DNA from: CAZLRH01 sp964562015
Lineage (GTDB): Bacteria; Verrucomicrobiota; Verrucomicrobiia; Opitutales; JABDGR01
Length of the DNA stretch: 64,000 nucleotides
Direction: 5' to 3'
Assembly (NCBI GenBank): GCA_964562015.1
Contig: CAZLRH010000008.1
Span: forward strand, 150,818 to 214,817
The notes beneath the pieces were generated by a model. The model saw nothing but the letters and a program-made list of their open reading frames with translations. It searched no databases and was not told where the DNA came from. The translations under genes were made by a program, and so were the position numbers. Positions 44,856 through 52,611 of the stretch are shown in pieces (position 1 is the stretch's first letter; each line of letters opens with the position of its first letter).

Positions 44856-45667
44856 GACTCGATCGCCGCCCCCGGAGGCCGGGTGGCCGCGCGCACCACT
44901 TCGCGGTCGAAATAATTCAAATCCAGCCCGGCATTGACGACGAGACCCTGGCCGTTGATGCCACTGGCCTGCGGGCTGAGCAGGAACACGACGGCATCGG
45001 CCACCTCGCGCGTTTCCAGCGCCCGTTTGCGGTAGGTGAGTTTTTCAGCGAATAAATAATGCTCCAAATAGCCCGGAATGCCCGCCGACGCGCTCGTCTT
45101 CAGCGGGCCGGCGTTCACGGTGTTGAAGCGCACCTCCGTGTCGGCGCTGAACGATTTCGCGAGAAAACGGATGGCGGATTCCAGTGCCGCCTTGATCGGC
45201 CCCATGTAACCGTAATTCTCCGTCGTCACCTGCGAGGAGATGCTGAGCGCCACGACGGAAGCGTCGTGCTTCAGATGCGGCTTGCACACGCGCGCCAGTT
45301 CGACCAGCGAGAAACACGAAATGCTCATTGCCTGGAGAAAGTCCTCGCGCCGCGTGTCGTGAAAAGGCCGCGGGCCCGCGCTGAAATTCGCCCACGCGAT
45401 GGAATGCACAAACCCGTCGTAGGGACCGTGCGCCCCGAGCGCTGCACCGAGCGTCTCAATTTGCGCCGGTTGCTCGACGTCACACACCAGCACCACCCGT
45501 CCCGGCAGCAATTTCTCCACGGAGGCCTGGCGCGCCGGTGAGCGCACACTGTAAATCACCTTGGCGCCCTGCGCCTCCAACGCCTGGGCCACATGCCAGG
45601 CCACGCTCTTTTTGTTCGCCACGCCGGTGACGAGATAGGTGCGGCCTTGGAGATCGAGGGCGGACAT
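44852..45667 (-). CDS. fabI: Enoyl-ACP reductase (NADH), FabI type
   Basis: A 271-residue short-chain reductase of the FabI group. The cofactor motif YLVTGVANKKSVAWHVAQAL is typical of FabI, not of other SDRs. HSIAWA, and ENYGYMGPIKAALES with the Tyr/Lys pair, form the active site. It performs the last reduction step in fatty-acid elongation. Its stop overlaps the start of the OleA-like gene. The C-terminus carries a 10-residue extra tail. Confidence 0.9.
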   Translation of the reverse strand: MSALDLQGRTYLVTGVANKKSVAWHVAQALEAQGAKVIYSVRSPARQASVEKLLPGRVVLVCDVEQPAQIETLGAALGAHGPYDGFVHSIAWANFSAGPRPFHDTRREDFLQAMSISCFSLVELARVCKPHLKHDASVVALSISSQVTTENYGYMGPIKAALESAIRFLAKSFSADTEVRFNTVNAGPLKTSASAGIPGYLEHYLFAEKLTYRKRALETREVADAVVFLLSPQASGINGQGLVVNAGLDLNYFDREVVRAATRPPGAAIES

Positions 45668-45682
45668 GAGGCGGAGAGTTTA

Positions 45683-45815
45683 GACAGAATTGACAGAATT
45701 AACAGAATAAGAATTCAGTTCTCGGTCAGAGGAAAGCAAAGTGGCCGGGCCGTTTTAGTCGAAGAATAAATAGTCCGTTTCCAGAAATAATTCAGTAAAT
45801 TCTGTTAATTCTGTC
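45683..45815. repeat. Inverted repeat of the CTGTTAATTCTGTCC family, copy 2
   Basis: The arm at 45692-45708 (GACAGAATTAACAGAAT) and 45799-45815 are exact reverse complements over 17 bases, with about 90 bases between. The left arm is preceded by another GACAGAATT unit at 45683-45691. The element fills the gap between fabZ and fabI. It resembles the copy at 43661-43785 in arms but not in the middle, as expected for mobile or slipped palindromic elements. Confidence 0.75.
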
Positions 45816-45826
45816 CAAAAATCAAC

Positions 45827-46270
45827 TCACTCCGCTTCGCCGGCGGGCAGGAGCGCGAGCGCGAATTCGAGGGCGAGCACGGGCTTGCCGTCTTTGCGCA
45901 CGACTCCGCGCAGGAAATGAAATTTTTGGATGGTTTCTTTTTCGGTGATCTCGATTTCGACGGTGTCGCCGGGGCGCACCATGCGCTTGAACTTGGCCTC
46001 GCCAATGCGCGAGAGCACGGGCGTCAGCCCCGCGGTGGGCCCGCCTTGCGTCTCCATTTTTTTCACCAAGTGCACGGCGGCGGCTTGAAAGCACGCCTCG
46101 CACAGGATGACGCCGGGCGTGATCGGATTGCCGGGGTAATGGCCCGCAAAATAAAATTCCTCGGCGCGAAAGGTGCGCCGCGCCACCAAGCCGTCGGGCC
46201 GCGACTCCACGATTTCGTCGAGAAACAAGAACGGCGGGCGATGCGGTATCGTGCGTTGGATTTCGTTCAT
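45827..46270 (-). CDS. fabZ: 3-hydroxyacyl-ACP dehydratase, FabZ type
   Basis: A 147-residue hot-dog-fold protein. It begins IPHRPPFLFLDEIVE and holds the active-site helix HYPGNPITPGVILCEACFQA with catalytic His and Glu, as in FabZ (HFPGxPxxPGVLxxEAxAQ). It dehydrates 3-hydroxyacyl-ACP before reduction by FabI. It leads the set fabZ, fabI, OleA-like, OleB-like on the minus strand; the 159-base gap to fabI is filled with a palindromic repeat. Confidence 0.9.
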   Translation of the reverse strand: MNEIQRTIPHRPPFLFLDEIVESRPDGLVARRTFRAEEFYFAGHYPGNPITPGVILCEACFQAAAVHLVKKMETQGGPTAGLTPVLSRIGEAKFKRMVRPGDTVEIEITEKETIQKFHFLRGVVRKDGKPVLALEFALALLPAGEAE

Positions 46271-46317
46271 GTAGGGTTGCTGCTTAACACAATTTTAGTC
46301 GGCGCGGGAGCGTACAA

Positions 46318-46569
46318 TTACAGTTTCTTTTCATATTCCCGATGGGTTCCAATCCAAAACCAACGCAAGGTTTCTCCTTCGAGAGAGGCCAAGGCCCGGT
46401 AGTCCTGCCCGATGCGCACCGACCAGTAGGCTCCGACTTTCTTGAACTGGAGCGAGGGATGCCGGGGATTACTCTGCCATAGTGCAAAATTCTTGAACGC
46501 CAGTTCCTGAATTTCGACGGGCAAGGCGGCCAGGGACTCACGAAAAGCGGCGTTGACGGAGGAATTCAT
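46318..46569 (-). CDS. RelE/ParE/HigB-like toxin
   Basis: An 83-residue protein from the ATG at 46569. The sequence NAAFRESLAALPVEIQELAF, then NPRHPSLQFKKVG, then WSVRIGQDYRAL and FWIGTHREYEKKL follows the RelE-type ribonuclease toxin pattern (F-L-P, HPSLxxKxLxxYWSxRIxxDYRAL, ...HxEYxxL). Its start lies 32 bases inside the end of the antitoxin gene, typical of toxin-antitoxin pairs. It likely cleaves mRNA at the ribosome and is neutralised by the upstream partner. Confidence 0.75.
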   Translation of the reverse strand: MNSSVNAAFRESLAALPVEIQELAFKNFALWQSNPRHPSLQFKKVGAYWSVRIGQDYRALASLEGETLRWFWIGTHREYEKKL

Positions 46570-46768
46570 CGAGCGGTTGATCCGGTTGGCCGGCGCTGCG
46601 GGCCTGCGCCCGTTGATAAAGTGCATCCAGCCGCCCTGATTTTGCGTCTTGCGCAAGTTGCCGGTCAAAGTCCGTCTCCCGCTGGCGGTCAAACCATTTG
46701 GCCAGCGATTCGAAATCGCTTTTCGGCAGCTTCAAGATTGCGCTCTCAATTTCTTGAACGGTACTCAT
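46538..46768 (-). CDS. Antitoxin of a RelE-type pair
   Basis: A 76-residue, mostly helical and charged protein from the ATG at 46768 (STVQEIESAILKLPKSDFES, LAKWFDRQRETDFDRQL, PLDEFLRQRRF). The form EIExAIxxLPxxExxxLxxW resembles small antitoxins that accompany RelE/ParE toxins. It precedes and overlaps the toxin gene. The gene lies 31 bases after the stop of the CrtI-like oxidoreductase on the same strand. Confidence 0.7.
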   Translation of the reverse strand: MSTVQEIESAILKLPKSDFESLAKWFDRQRETDFDRQLAQDAKSGRLDALYQRAQARSAGQPDQPLDEFLRQRRFS

Positions 46769-46799
46769 GGTGGCATTATGTCCCGGACGGGCGCCCCTT

Positions 46800-48245
46800 T
46801 CAAGCCACATTCTGGCGCACGGAAAGGTAGGTATCCATCTTGCTTGCCGTGATGACCCCGTAATTAATCGTGCCCAGCCAGCCGGACATGATGATGCCGA
46901 CCGAGCCGGCGTGGTAAAGCCCCGGCACCTGGTCGGGCAATTCCATCGAAACTTTCAGGCCCTCGAATTTCGTGCCGAACGAGGTGCCGTCGTAATGCCG
47001 CACGTAGCGCCGGACCGTGCGGGGCGTCGCGGCCTCGAGCCAGTCGATTTTTTCGCGCACGCCGGGAATGAAGCGTTCCAGACCCTGCACCGATTCCTCG
47101 ATGATGCGGGCCTTGTGGTGCGCGTAACCGGCGTCGTCGAGGTTGTGCCAGTCCGGCCAGCGCGCGTTGATGGACGCCACGACCGCGTAGCGTTGCTCCT
47201 TTTGCTGCGGGCGCGTGTCGGGATAATACACTGAATACGTGCGGCTGGTGGTGTGAAAGTCGGTCAGCTCTTCGCTGCTGAAAACCGGGGCGTCCGAGGT
47301 GAAAACCAAGTCGCCGATGTGCGGGATGGACTCGCCGGCGCGGATGCCCATGTACACCTGGCAGGAGCTGGTGTTGATGCGCACGGCCTCGGCCTCGGCG
47401 GCGTAAGCCGGCGGCAGGTGTTCGCGGCCTACGAGTTCGAACAGCGTGTTCTTGACGTTGGCGTTCGAGAGGACCGCGCGGCAGCGAATCTCGCGCCCGT
47501 TCACCATCACCCCGCGCACACGCGGGCGGCCCTCGGCGTCGGGCTCCGTCAACACGCGCTCAACCAGGCAGCGCTGGCGCAGATCCGCGCCGTTTTTCTG
47601 CAATTCCTCGCCCATGAGCTTGATGAGCAAATCCGTGCCCCCGCGGAAAATATACACGCCCTTGCTCATGAAATTGGAAAACACGATGCCGTAGGTGATG
47701 GCCGGATCATCGAGCGTCGAGCCGTTGGCATAGGCGATGGGCTCGAGCAGCAGGCGGTGCACATCGCCGCGGCCGGGGAAAAATTCCTCGAACAACTCGC
47801 GCGTGGTGCGCTGGTCGCGGTCGTAGTAATTCATGCGCCGCAGGTGGTCGAAAAAACCGTTCACGCGCGCGGGCTCGACGCCAAATTTCTCGCTCAACAG
47901 GCGCGTGAAATCGTCGCGGTCGAACGTGGTCTGGAGGTTGAACTGCGGGTTCACGAACCGGATGTCCGTCAACTGCCCGATGCGGTCGGCAATTTCCTTC
48001 GTCCAATACTTGCGGCAGGATTTAATCATGCCCACGGGAAAGCCGTGCAGCGAAATGTCGAAAATATGGCCGCGCTTACGCGTGAACCACGTGGCTAGCC
48101 CGCCGAACTGGTAGTGATGTTCGAGTAGCAACACCGAGTGCCCGAGTTTGGCCAGGTAGTTCGCGCCCGTAAGCCCGCCCAGCCCGCTGCCGATGACAAC
48201 GACATCGTACGCGTCGCGAACGCCTTTAAGAAAGTCTCTGGCCAT
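46800..48245 (-). CDS. Phytoene desaturase/CrtI-like FAD-dependent oxidoreductase
   Basis: A 481-residue flavoprotein from the ATG at 48245. The FAD motif is VVVIGSGLGGLTGANYLAKL near residues 14-34. FGGLATWF follows, and the C-terminal FAD-contact motif is GLYHAGSVGIIMSGWLGTIN. It belongs with the CrtI/retinol-saturase group. Members act on carotenoids or other polyenes, but the substrate here is not known. It is read in the same direction as, and upstream of, the toxin-antitoxin pair and fabZ; a link to the lipid genes is possible but speculative. Confidence 0.85.
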   Translation of the reverse strand: MARDFLKGVRDAYDVVVIGSGLGGLTGANYLAKLGHSVLLLEHHYQFGGLATWFTRKRGHIFDISLHGFPVGMIKSCRKYWTKEIADRIGQLTDIRFVNPQFNLQTTFDRDDFTRLLSEKFGVEPARVNGFFDHLRRMNYYDRDQRTTRELFEEFFPGRGDVHRLLLEPIAYANGSTLDDPAITYGIVFSNFMSKGVYIFRGGTDLLIKLMGEELQKNGADLRQRCLVERVLTEPDAEGRPRVRGVMVNGREIRCRAVLSNANVKNTLFELVGREHLPPAYAAEAEAVRINTSSCQVYMGIRAGESIPHIGDLVFTSDAPVFSSEELTDFHTTSRTYSVYYPDTRPQQKEQRYAVVASINARWPDWHNLDDAGYAHHKARIIEESVQGLERFIPGVREKIDWLEAATPRTVRRYVRHYDGTSFGTKFEGLKVSMELPDQVPGLYHAGSVGIIMSGWLGTINYGVITASKMDTYLSVRQNVA

Positions 48246-48413
48246 GGGCGGTGTAAAGCCGGGAACCAGGCGGGCCGAACCACGGCCGCGCCGCCGGCAC
48301 CCGTGCAAAGCAAAGTCATTACCCAGCCCGCGCCCCCGAGGCAAGACGGGAGTAAGGCGGCAAGCAGGCGAAAGTAAAACGCAGGCACGATGCCTGCTGG
48401 AATTCATCTTTCA

Positions 48414-48466
48414 AAACTTGCGTATGGTTGAGTTTTAACTCAATAAACTCAACCATACGCAAGTTT
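48414..48466. repeat. Perfect 22-base inverted repeat in a divergent promoter region
   Basis: The arms 48414-48435 (AAACTTGCGTATGGTTGAGTTT) and 48445-48466 are exact reverse complements over 22 bases, with a 9-base AT-rich loop. It lies in the 339-base gap between the CrtI-like gene (read left) and the dGTPase gene (read right). There is no T-run after the stem and both flanking genes point away, so it is not a terminator. The remainder of the gap shows no ORF. It may be an operator, RNA structure or the end of a small mobile element. Confidence 0.85.
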
Positions 48467-48584
48467 ATAAAAGTGGCCTTATGCTGGAGCTTGTCAAGCA
48501 AAATGGGAAACGCTTCCGCTGTGCGCCAGGGAGCCCACCCCACACCATGACTGCAAGCTCGACTGGGCGGGCGGTCCGACTACG

Positions 48585-49892
48585 ATGCCCTACCCTGCAT
48601 CGCGCATGACCAACCGCTTCTACAACGAATTCGATTTCGCCCTGCTTGACCCCAGCCGCCCGCGCGGCACCCGTGAGGAAGGCGACCCGCGCTCGCCGTT
48701 TGCAGTGGACCGCGACCGGGTGATTTTTTCCTCGGTCTTCCGCCGCCTGCAATCGAAGACCCAGGTCTTCCAATCCGGCGAGTATGATTTCTACCGCACG
48801 CGCCTGACACACTCCATCGAGGTCGCGCGCATCGGGCGCTCCATCGCGGAATTTCTCAACGCCCGCGGCGCACCGCTGGGCCCGGATTTTTTTGTGGACC
48901 CGGATCTCGTCGAAGCCGTCGGCCTCGCGCACGACCTGGGGCACCCGCCGTTTGGCCACATCGGCGAGCGGCGGCTGCATGTGCTGATGGAAAAATGGGG
49001 CGGCTTCGAGGGCAATGCGCAAACGCTGCGCCTCCTCACCGAACGCTTTTACGAACGCCCGCGCCAGGCCCGCGGCATGAATCCCACCCGCGCCTTTCTC
49101 GACGGCGTCCTCAAGTACAAGGCTCTCCGGCGCGAGTTCCGCCTCGGGAAAAAAAAGCCGTTTCACCATTTCCTCTACGACGACCAAAAACCCCTGCGCG
49201 ACTTCGCGCTCGCCGGCGCCCGCCTGCCCGCCAGCCCGGAGAAAATCAACGAAAGCAAGAGCCTCGAATGCCAGCTCATGGACTGGGCCGACGACACCGC
49301 GTATTCGCTGCATGATATTCTCGACGGCGTGAAGGCCCGCTTCATCACTGTCGAAGTCGTCGAGCATTGGAGCGCGGGCCAGCCGCTGACGCCCGCCGCG
49401 CAAAAATGGCTCGACCAGTTGCTCAAACTCATCCGCGAGGAAAACCTCGAGCCCGCGTTCAACGCGAAAATCGGCCAGTTCATCCGCGCCTGCCGCCTCG
49501 TGCCTCGCGAACACCCGCTGGCCCGACGCACGCAGCGTTACGCGTGGAATCTGCAGGTACACCCGGATATCAAGGCGGAGGCGGAGTTTTATCAAAAACT
49601 CGCGGTGGACGTCATCTTCCGCTCGCCGAGCATTCAGCAAATCGAATTCAAGGGCGGCCAGATACTGGATCGGCTCTTTGCAGCGTTGCACGACAACTAT
49701 ATTAAAAAGAGTGAGCGCCCGCTCGATCTGCTGCCCGCGCGCTGGAATGCCGCCTTGCGGGCCGAAAAAAAGCCCGCGGCCCGCGCGCGCCTCGTGTGCG
49801 ACTTCCTTTCCGAACTCACCGACGGCGCGGCCATCCGCCTCTACCGCCGCCTCTTCGACCCCGCCTTCGGCTCCATCACCGATTTGACTTAA
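48585..49892 (+). CDS. dgt: Deoxyguanosinetriphosphate triphosphohydrolase (dGTPase)
   Basis: A 435-residue HD-superfamily protein. The metal-binding residues lie in RTRLTHSIEVARIGRSIA and GLAHDLGHPPFGHIGE, with a later Asp in DWADDTAYSLHDI. FSSVFRRLQSKTQVF at the N-terminus is typical of dGTPases. It hydrolyses dGTP (or other dNTPs) to deoxynucleoside and tripolyphosphate, thereby controlling dNTP pools. A second ATG at 48606 would shorten it by 7 residues. The length is within the family's range. Confidence 0.93.
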   Translation: MPYPASRMTNRFYNEFDFALLDPSRPRGTREEGDPRSPFAVDRDRVIFSSVFRRLQSKTQVFQSGEYDFYRTRLTHSIEVARIGRSIAEFLNARGAPLGPDFFVDPDLVEAVGLAHDLGHPPFGHIGERRLHVLMEKWGGFEGNAQTLRLLTERFYERPRQARGMNPTRAFLDGVLKYKALRREFRLGKKKPFHHFLYDDQKPLRDFALAGARLPASPEKINESKSLECQLMDWADDTAYSLHDILDGVKARFITVEVVEHWSAGQPLTPAAQKWLDQLLKLIREENLEPAFNAKIGQFIRACRLVPREHPLARRTQRYAWNLQVHPDIKAEAEFYQKLAVDVIFRSPSIQQIEFKGGQILDRLFAALHDNYIKKSERPLDLLPARWNAALRAEKKPAARARLVCDFLSELTDGAAIRLYRRLFDPAFGSITDLT

Positions 49893-49958
49893 TGCGAAAA
49901 TGGCATCCTTTTAGCTTTTCTAACGGTTTTATCCATCCCTTCACAATCCTCCTTCGCC

Positions 49959-50972
49959 ATGCCTATCCGCGCCCTGGCCGCCACGGCTGCCCACAAACCC
50001 CTCGAACCCTTCTCCTACGATCCGGGCCCGCTCGGTGAGGGCCTCGTGGAAATCGCCGTCACCCATTGCGGCCTTTGCCATTCCGACCTTTCGATGCTCA
50101 ACAACGATTGGGGCATGTCGGCCTACCCATTCGTGCCCGGCCATGAAGTCTGCGGCACCGTCGCCGCCGTGGGCGCCGGAGTCGCGACTGTCGATGTAGG
50201 CCAGCGTGTGGGTCTCGGCTGGTTTTCGCAGAGCTGCATGACCTGCCACCAGTGTATGACGGGCAATCACAATCTGTGCCCGACGGTCGAACAAACCATC
50301 GTGCACCGGTTCGGCGGCTTCGCCAACCGCGTGCGCTGCCACCATGCCTGGTGCCTGCCCCTGCCCGCAACGCTCGACCCCGCGAAGTCCGGGCCGCTGT
50401 TTTGCGGCGGCATCACCGTCTTCAACCCCATCGTACAATACGGCGTGCAACCGACGCACCGCGTGGGCGTGGTCGGCATCGGCGGCCTCGGCCACCTGGC
50501 CGTGCAGTTCCTCAACAAATGGGGCTGCGAAGTCGTCGCGTTCACTTCGAGCGACAGCAAGAAAGAGGAAGCCAAGCAACTCGGTGCGCACCAGACGGTA
50601 AATTCGCGCACCGACGCCGAGGTCGCCCAGCTCAAGGGCTCGCTCGATTTTATTCTCGTCACGGCCAACGTGCCGCTGAATTGGGAAGCCTATATCGCCG
50701 CGCTGGCGCCCAAGGGAAAATTGCATTTCGTGGGCGCCGTGCCCGCACCCATCTCCGTCGGCGCCTTTTCCCTGATTGGCGGGCAAAAAAGCATCTCCGG
50801 CTCGCCGCTGGGCAGCCCGGCCACCACCGGCGACATGCTGAACTTTTGCGCGCGCCACAAAATCGCGCCGGTGTGCGAGACGTTCAAGATGTCGCAGGCC
50901 AACGAAGCCCTCGCGCGCCTGGAATCCGGGAAAGCCCGCTTCCGCATCGTGCTGGAAAACGATTTGGGGTGA
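49959..50972 (+). CDS. Zinc-dependent alcohol dehydrogenase, cinnamyl-alcohol type
   Basis: A 337-residue medium-chain dehydrogenase. The catalytic zinc site is formed by THCGLCHSDL and PGHEVCGTV, the structural zinc by CMTCHQCMTGNHNLC, and the cofactor motif is VGVVGIGGLGHLAVQF. This set fits the YahK/CAD group, which reduces aldehydes with NADPH. The natural substrate is not evident from the context. It follows dGTPase by 66 bases on the same strand. Confidence 0.92.
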   Translation: MPIRALAATAAHKPLEPFSYDPGPLGEGLVEIAVTHCGLCHSDLSMLNNDWGMSAYPFVPGHEVCGTVAAVGAGVATVDVGQRVGLGWFSQSCMTCHQCMTGNHNLCPTVEQTIVHRFGGFANRVRCHHAWCLPLPATLDPAKSGPLFCGGITVFNPIVQYGVQPTHRVGVVGIGGLGHLAVQFLNKWGCEVVAFTSSDSKKEEAKQLGAHQTVNSRTDAEVAQLKGSLDFILVTANVPLNWEAYIAALAPKGKLHFVGAVPAPISVGAFSLIGGQKSISGSPLGSPATTGDMLNFCARHKIAPVCETFKMSQANEALARLESGKARFRIVLENDLG

Positions 50973-50986
50973 GGCGACCTCTCAAA

Positions 50987-51196
50987 TCACGCGGGAACCA
51001 AAAAGGCCTCCAACGGCTGCTCTTTTCGGAATGAACTCACATTCTGAATCGTGAAGCCGATGATCTTTCCCGTCGTATCCACCCGCTCCATGACGGCGTC
51101 ATGCGCGGTCTCTTTGAGATAGCCAGCCTCTTCCGAAAAGCGGACCTCGAGGAAATCCGCTTCGGCGTCGAACCAAACTTTTATTTTATCGGCCAT
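50987..51196 (-). CDS. DUF2283 protein, possible antitoxin
   Basis: A 69-residue protein with IKVWFDAEADFLEVRF, then ETAHDAVMERVDTTGKIIGF and a short C-terminal helix, the DUF2283 pattern. In many genomes DUF2283 proteins lie beside small nuclease-like proteins and are suspected antitoxins. Here the gene starts 16 bases before the end of the PBECR-like gene, so the two overlap and are co-translated. It converges on the alcohol dehydrogenase gene. Confidence 0.8.
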   Translation of the reverse strand: MADKIKVWFDAEADFLEVRFSEEAGYLKETAHDAVMERVDTTGKIIGFTIQNVSSFRKEQPLEAFLVPA

Positions 51197-51507
51197 AGGT
51201 CTGCGCCCGGCTTGGGTTTGTCAGTTAAGTAAGCAGTAACCACAAATGCGTCGGTTGCCAAGTATTTTACCACCACGCACAGCCACTTGGCCCCCACAAC
51301 GGTTTGCAGCTGAAATTCATAAAACAGCCGAACCGCCGGATCGGAACGGGAAAGGCGCACAAGCTGGGGAAGCAGCAAAACGTGCTCGATCGCCGCCATC
51401 ATCTGCTGCATTTCGGGATGCTCAAGAATATGGACCCAGCGTTCTTCCGTGACCCGAATCTGATTCCCGAAACAATCCTTCAGCAAGTTTTTCATGGGTG
51501 GCTGCAT
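51181..51507 (-). CDS. PBECR/DUF4258-like small nuclease, possible toxin
   Basis: A 108-residue protein from the ATG at 51507; an ATG at 51495 is an alternative. It reads NQIRVTEERWVHILEHPEM, then PQLVRLSRSDPAVRLFYEF, then GAKWLCVVVKYLATDAFVVT and AYLTDKPKPG. The pattern T-xER-xxHIxxxHPE...Y...K-xxxVVVK...FxVTAYxT matches the PBECR group of barnase/EndoU/colicin E5/RelE-like nucleases. With the overlapping DUF2283 gene it looks like a toxin-antitoxin module. It follows xerC by 50 bases. Confidence 0.65.
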   Translation of the reverse strand: MQPPMKNLLKDCFGNQIRVTEERWVHILEHPEMQQMMAAIEHVLLLPQLVRLSRSDPAVRLFYEFQLQTVVGAKWLCVVVKYLATDAFVVTAYLTDKPKPGADLWPIK

Positions 51508-51557
51508 TTCGCTCGCGTTAGAATTAGCTATATATTTCTGAGTTTGGCAGCCGTAAC

Positions 51558-52520
51558 TCAACCCCGCGGGTGGGCGTTCTTGTGCGCCTCCTGCAAGCGC
51601 GCGATGCCGACGTGCGTGTACACCTGCGTGGTCGAAAGGCGCGCGTGGCCGAGCATTTCCTGCACGGAGCGCAGGTCCGCGCCGTGATTGAGCAGGTGCG
51701 TGGCAAAGGAGTGGCGCAATTTGTGCGGAGACAAATCGAGGGGCAGGCCCGCCAGTTGCAGGCATTTTTTCAAGCGCAACTGCACCCACCGCGGAGTCAG
51801 CGGCCGGCCGTTGGCTTTGGTCAACACGCGCGTGGTGTGGCCGGCACCGGGCGCAAAATCTGCCCGGTGCGCGCGCAGGGCCTCGGTCGCCATTTCGCCG
51901 AGCGGGCACAGGCGTTCCTTGCGACCCTTGCCGACGATGCGCGCCAGGCCGTGATCCAAATCGATTTGCCCGTAAGTCAGGTTCGTCAATTCACTCACGC
52001 GCAGGCCCGCGCCGTACAAGACCTCGAGCATGAGGCGGTCGCGGCTGCGGACAAACGCCCGGGCCGCCTTGCCCTCCTCCGGTTCGTTCTCCGCCAGTTG
52101 GTCGGGCACGGCCAGGAGCGTGCGCATTTGCGCCTCCGTGAGAAATTGCGGCAGCGAGCGGTCGAGCTTGGGCAGGGACAATCCCAGCCACGGGCTGCCT
52201 GCGGCCAGATGCCGCCGCTGGAGAAATTTATAAAATGCCCGCAGCGCCGCCACGTGCAGATGGACGGTGCGCCGGTCGAGCCGCCGTTGGCTTTCGATGA
52301 CGAAACTGCGCGCCTGCAACCGCGTCACTTTTTCCGGGGCGACGGCTCCACGCTCGGCCCGGCCCAGCCAGGCAAAAAAAGCGCGAATGGCTTGGTTGTA
52401 ATTGCGTGCGGTGTTAGGCGACAACCGCCGCTCGCCGCGCAATTCTTCGAGAAACGCCTCCAGGTGCGGCACGGCGGTCTCGTTGCCGTGCGCTGCGGGA
52501 GAGGCGGGACTGGTCATCAC
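51558..52520 (-). CDS. xerC: Tyrosine recombinase XerC/XerD
   Basis: A 320-residue site-specific recombinase. The N-terminal SAM-like domain spans about 15-120. The catalytic domain has Arg in GAGLRVSELTNL, Lys in GKGRKERLCPLG, the HxxR box SPHKLRHSFATHLLNHGA, His in MLGHARLST, and the Tyr nucleophile in TTQVYTHV. Length and spacing are those of chromosome-dimer recombinases, not of phage integrases. Whether it is XerC or XerD cannot be told without a partner. It is in a chromosomal setting with no mobile-element genes beside it. Confidence 0.9.
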   Translation of the reverse strand: MMTSPASPAAHGNETAVPHLEAFLEELRGERRLSPNTARNYNQAIRAFFAWLGRAERGAVAPEKVTRLQARSFVIESQRRLDRRTVHLHVAALRAFYKFLQRRHLAAGSPWLGLSLPKLDRSLPQFLTEAQMRTLLAVPDQLAENEPEEGKAARAFVRSRDRLMLEVLYGAGLRVSELTNLTYGQIDLDHGLARIVGKGRKERLCPLGEMATEALRAHRADFAPGAGHTTRVLTKANGRPLTPRWVQLRLKKCLQLAGLPLDLSPHKLRHSFATHLLNHGADLRSVQEMLGHARLSTTQVYTHVGIARLQEAHKNAHPRG

Positions 52521-52611
52521 GCCAGCCTACCGGAAAACGAGCCGGGAGGGAGCAGAAAAAACGCCATTCCCGCGAGGCGGATTGGCCTCCACATTGGAAA
52601 AAGGCACTGAA

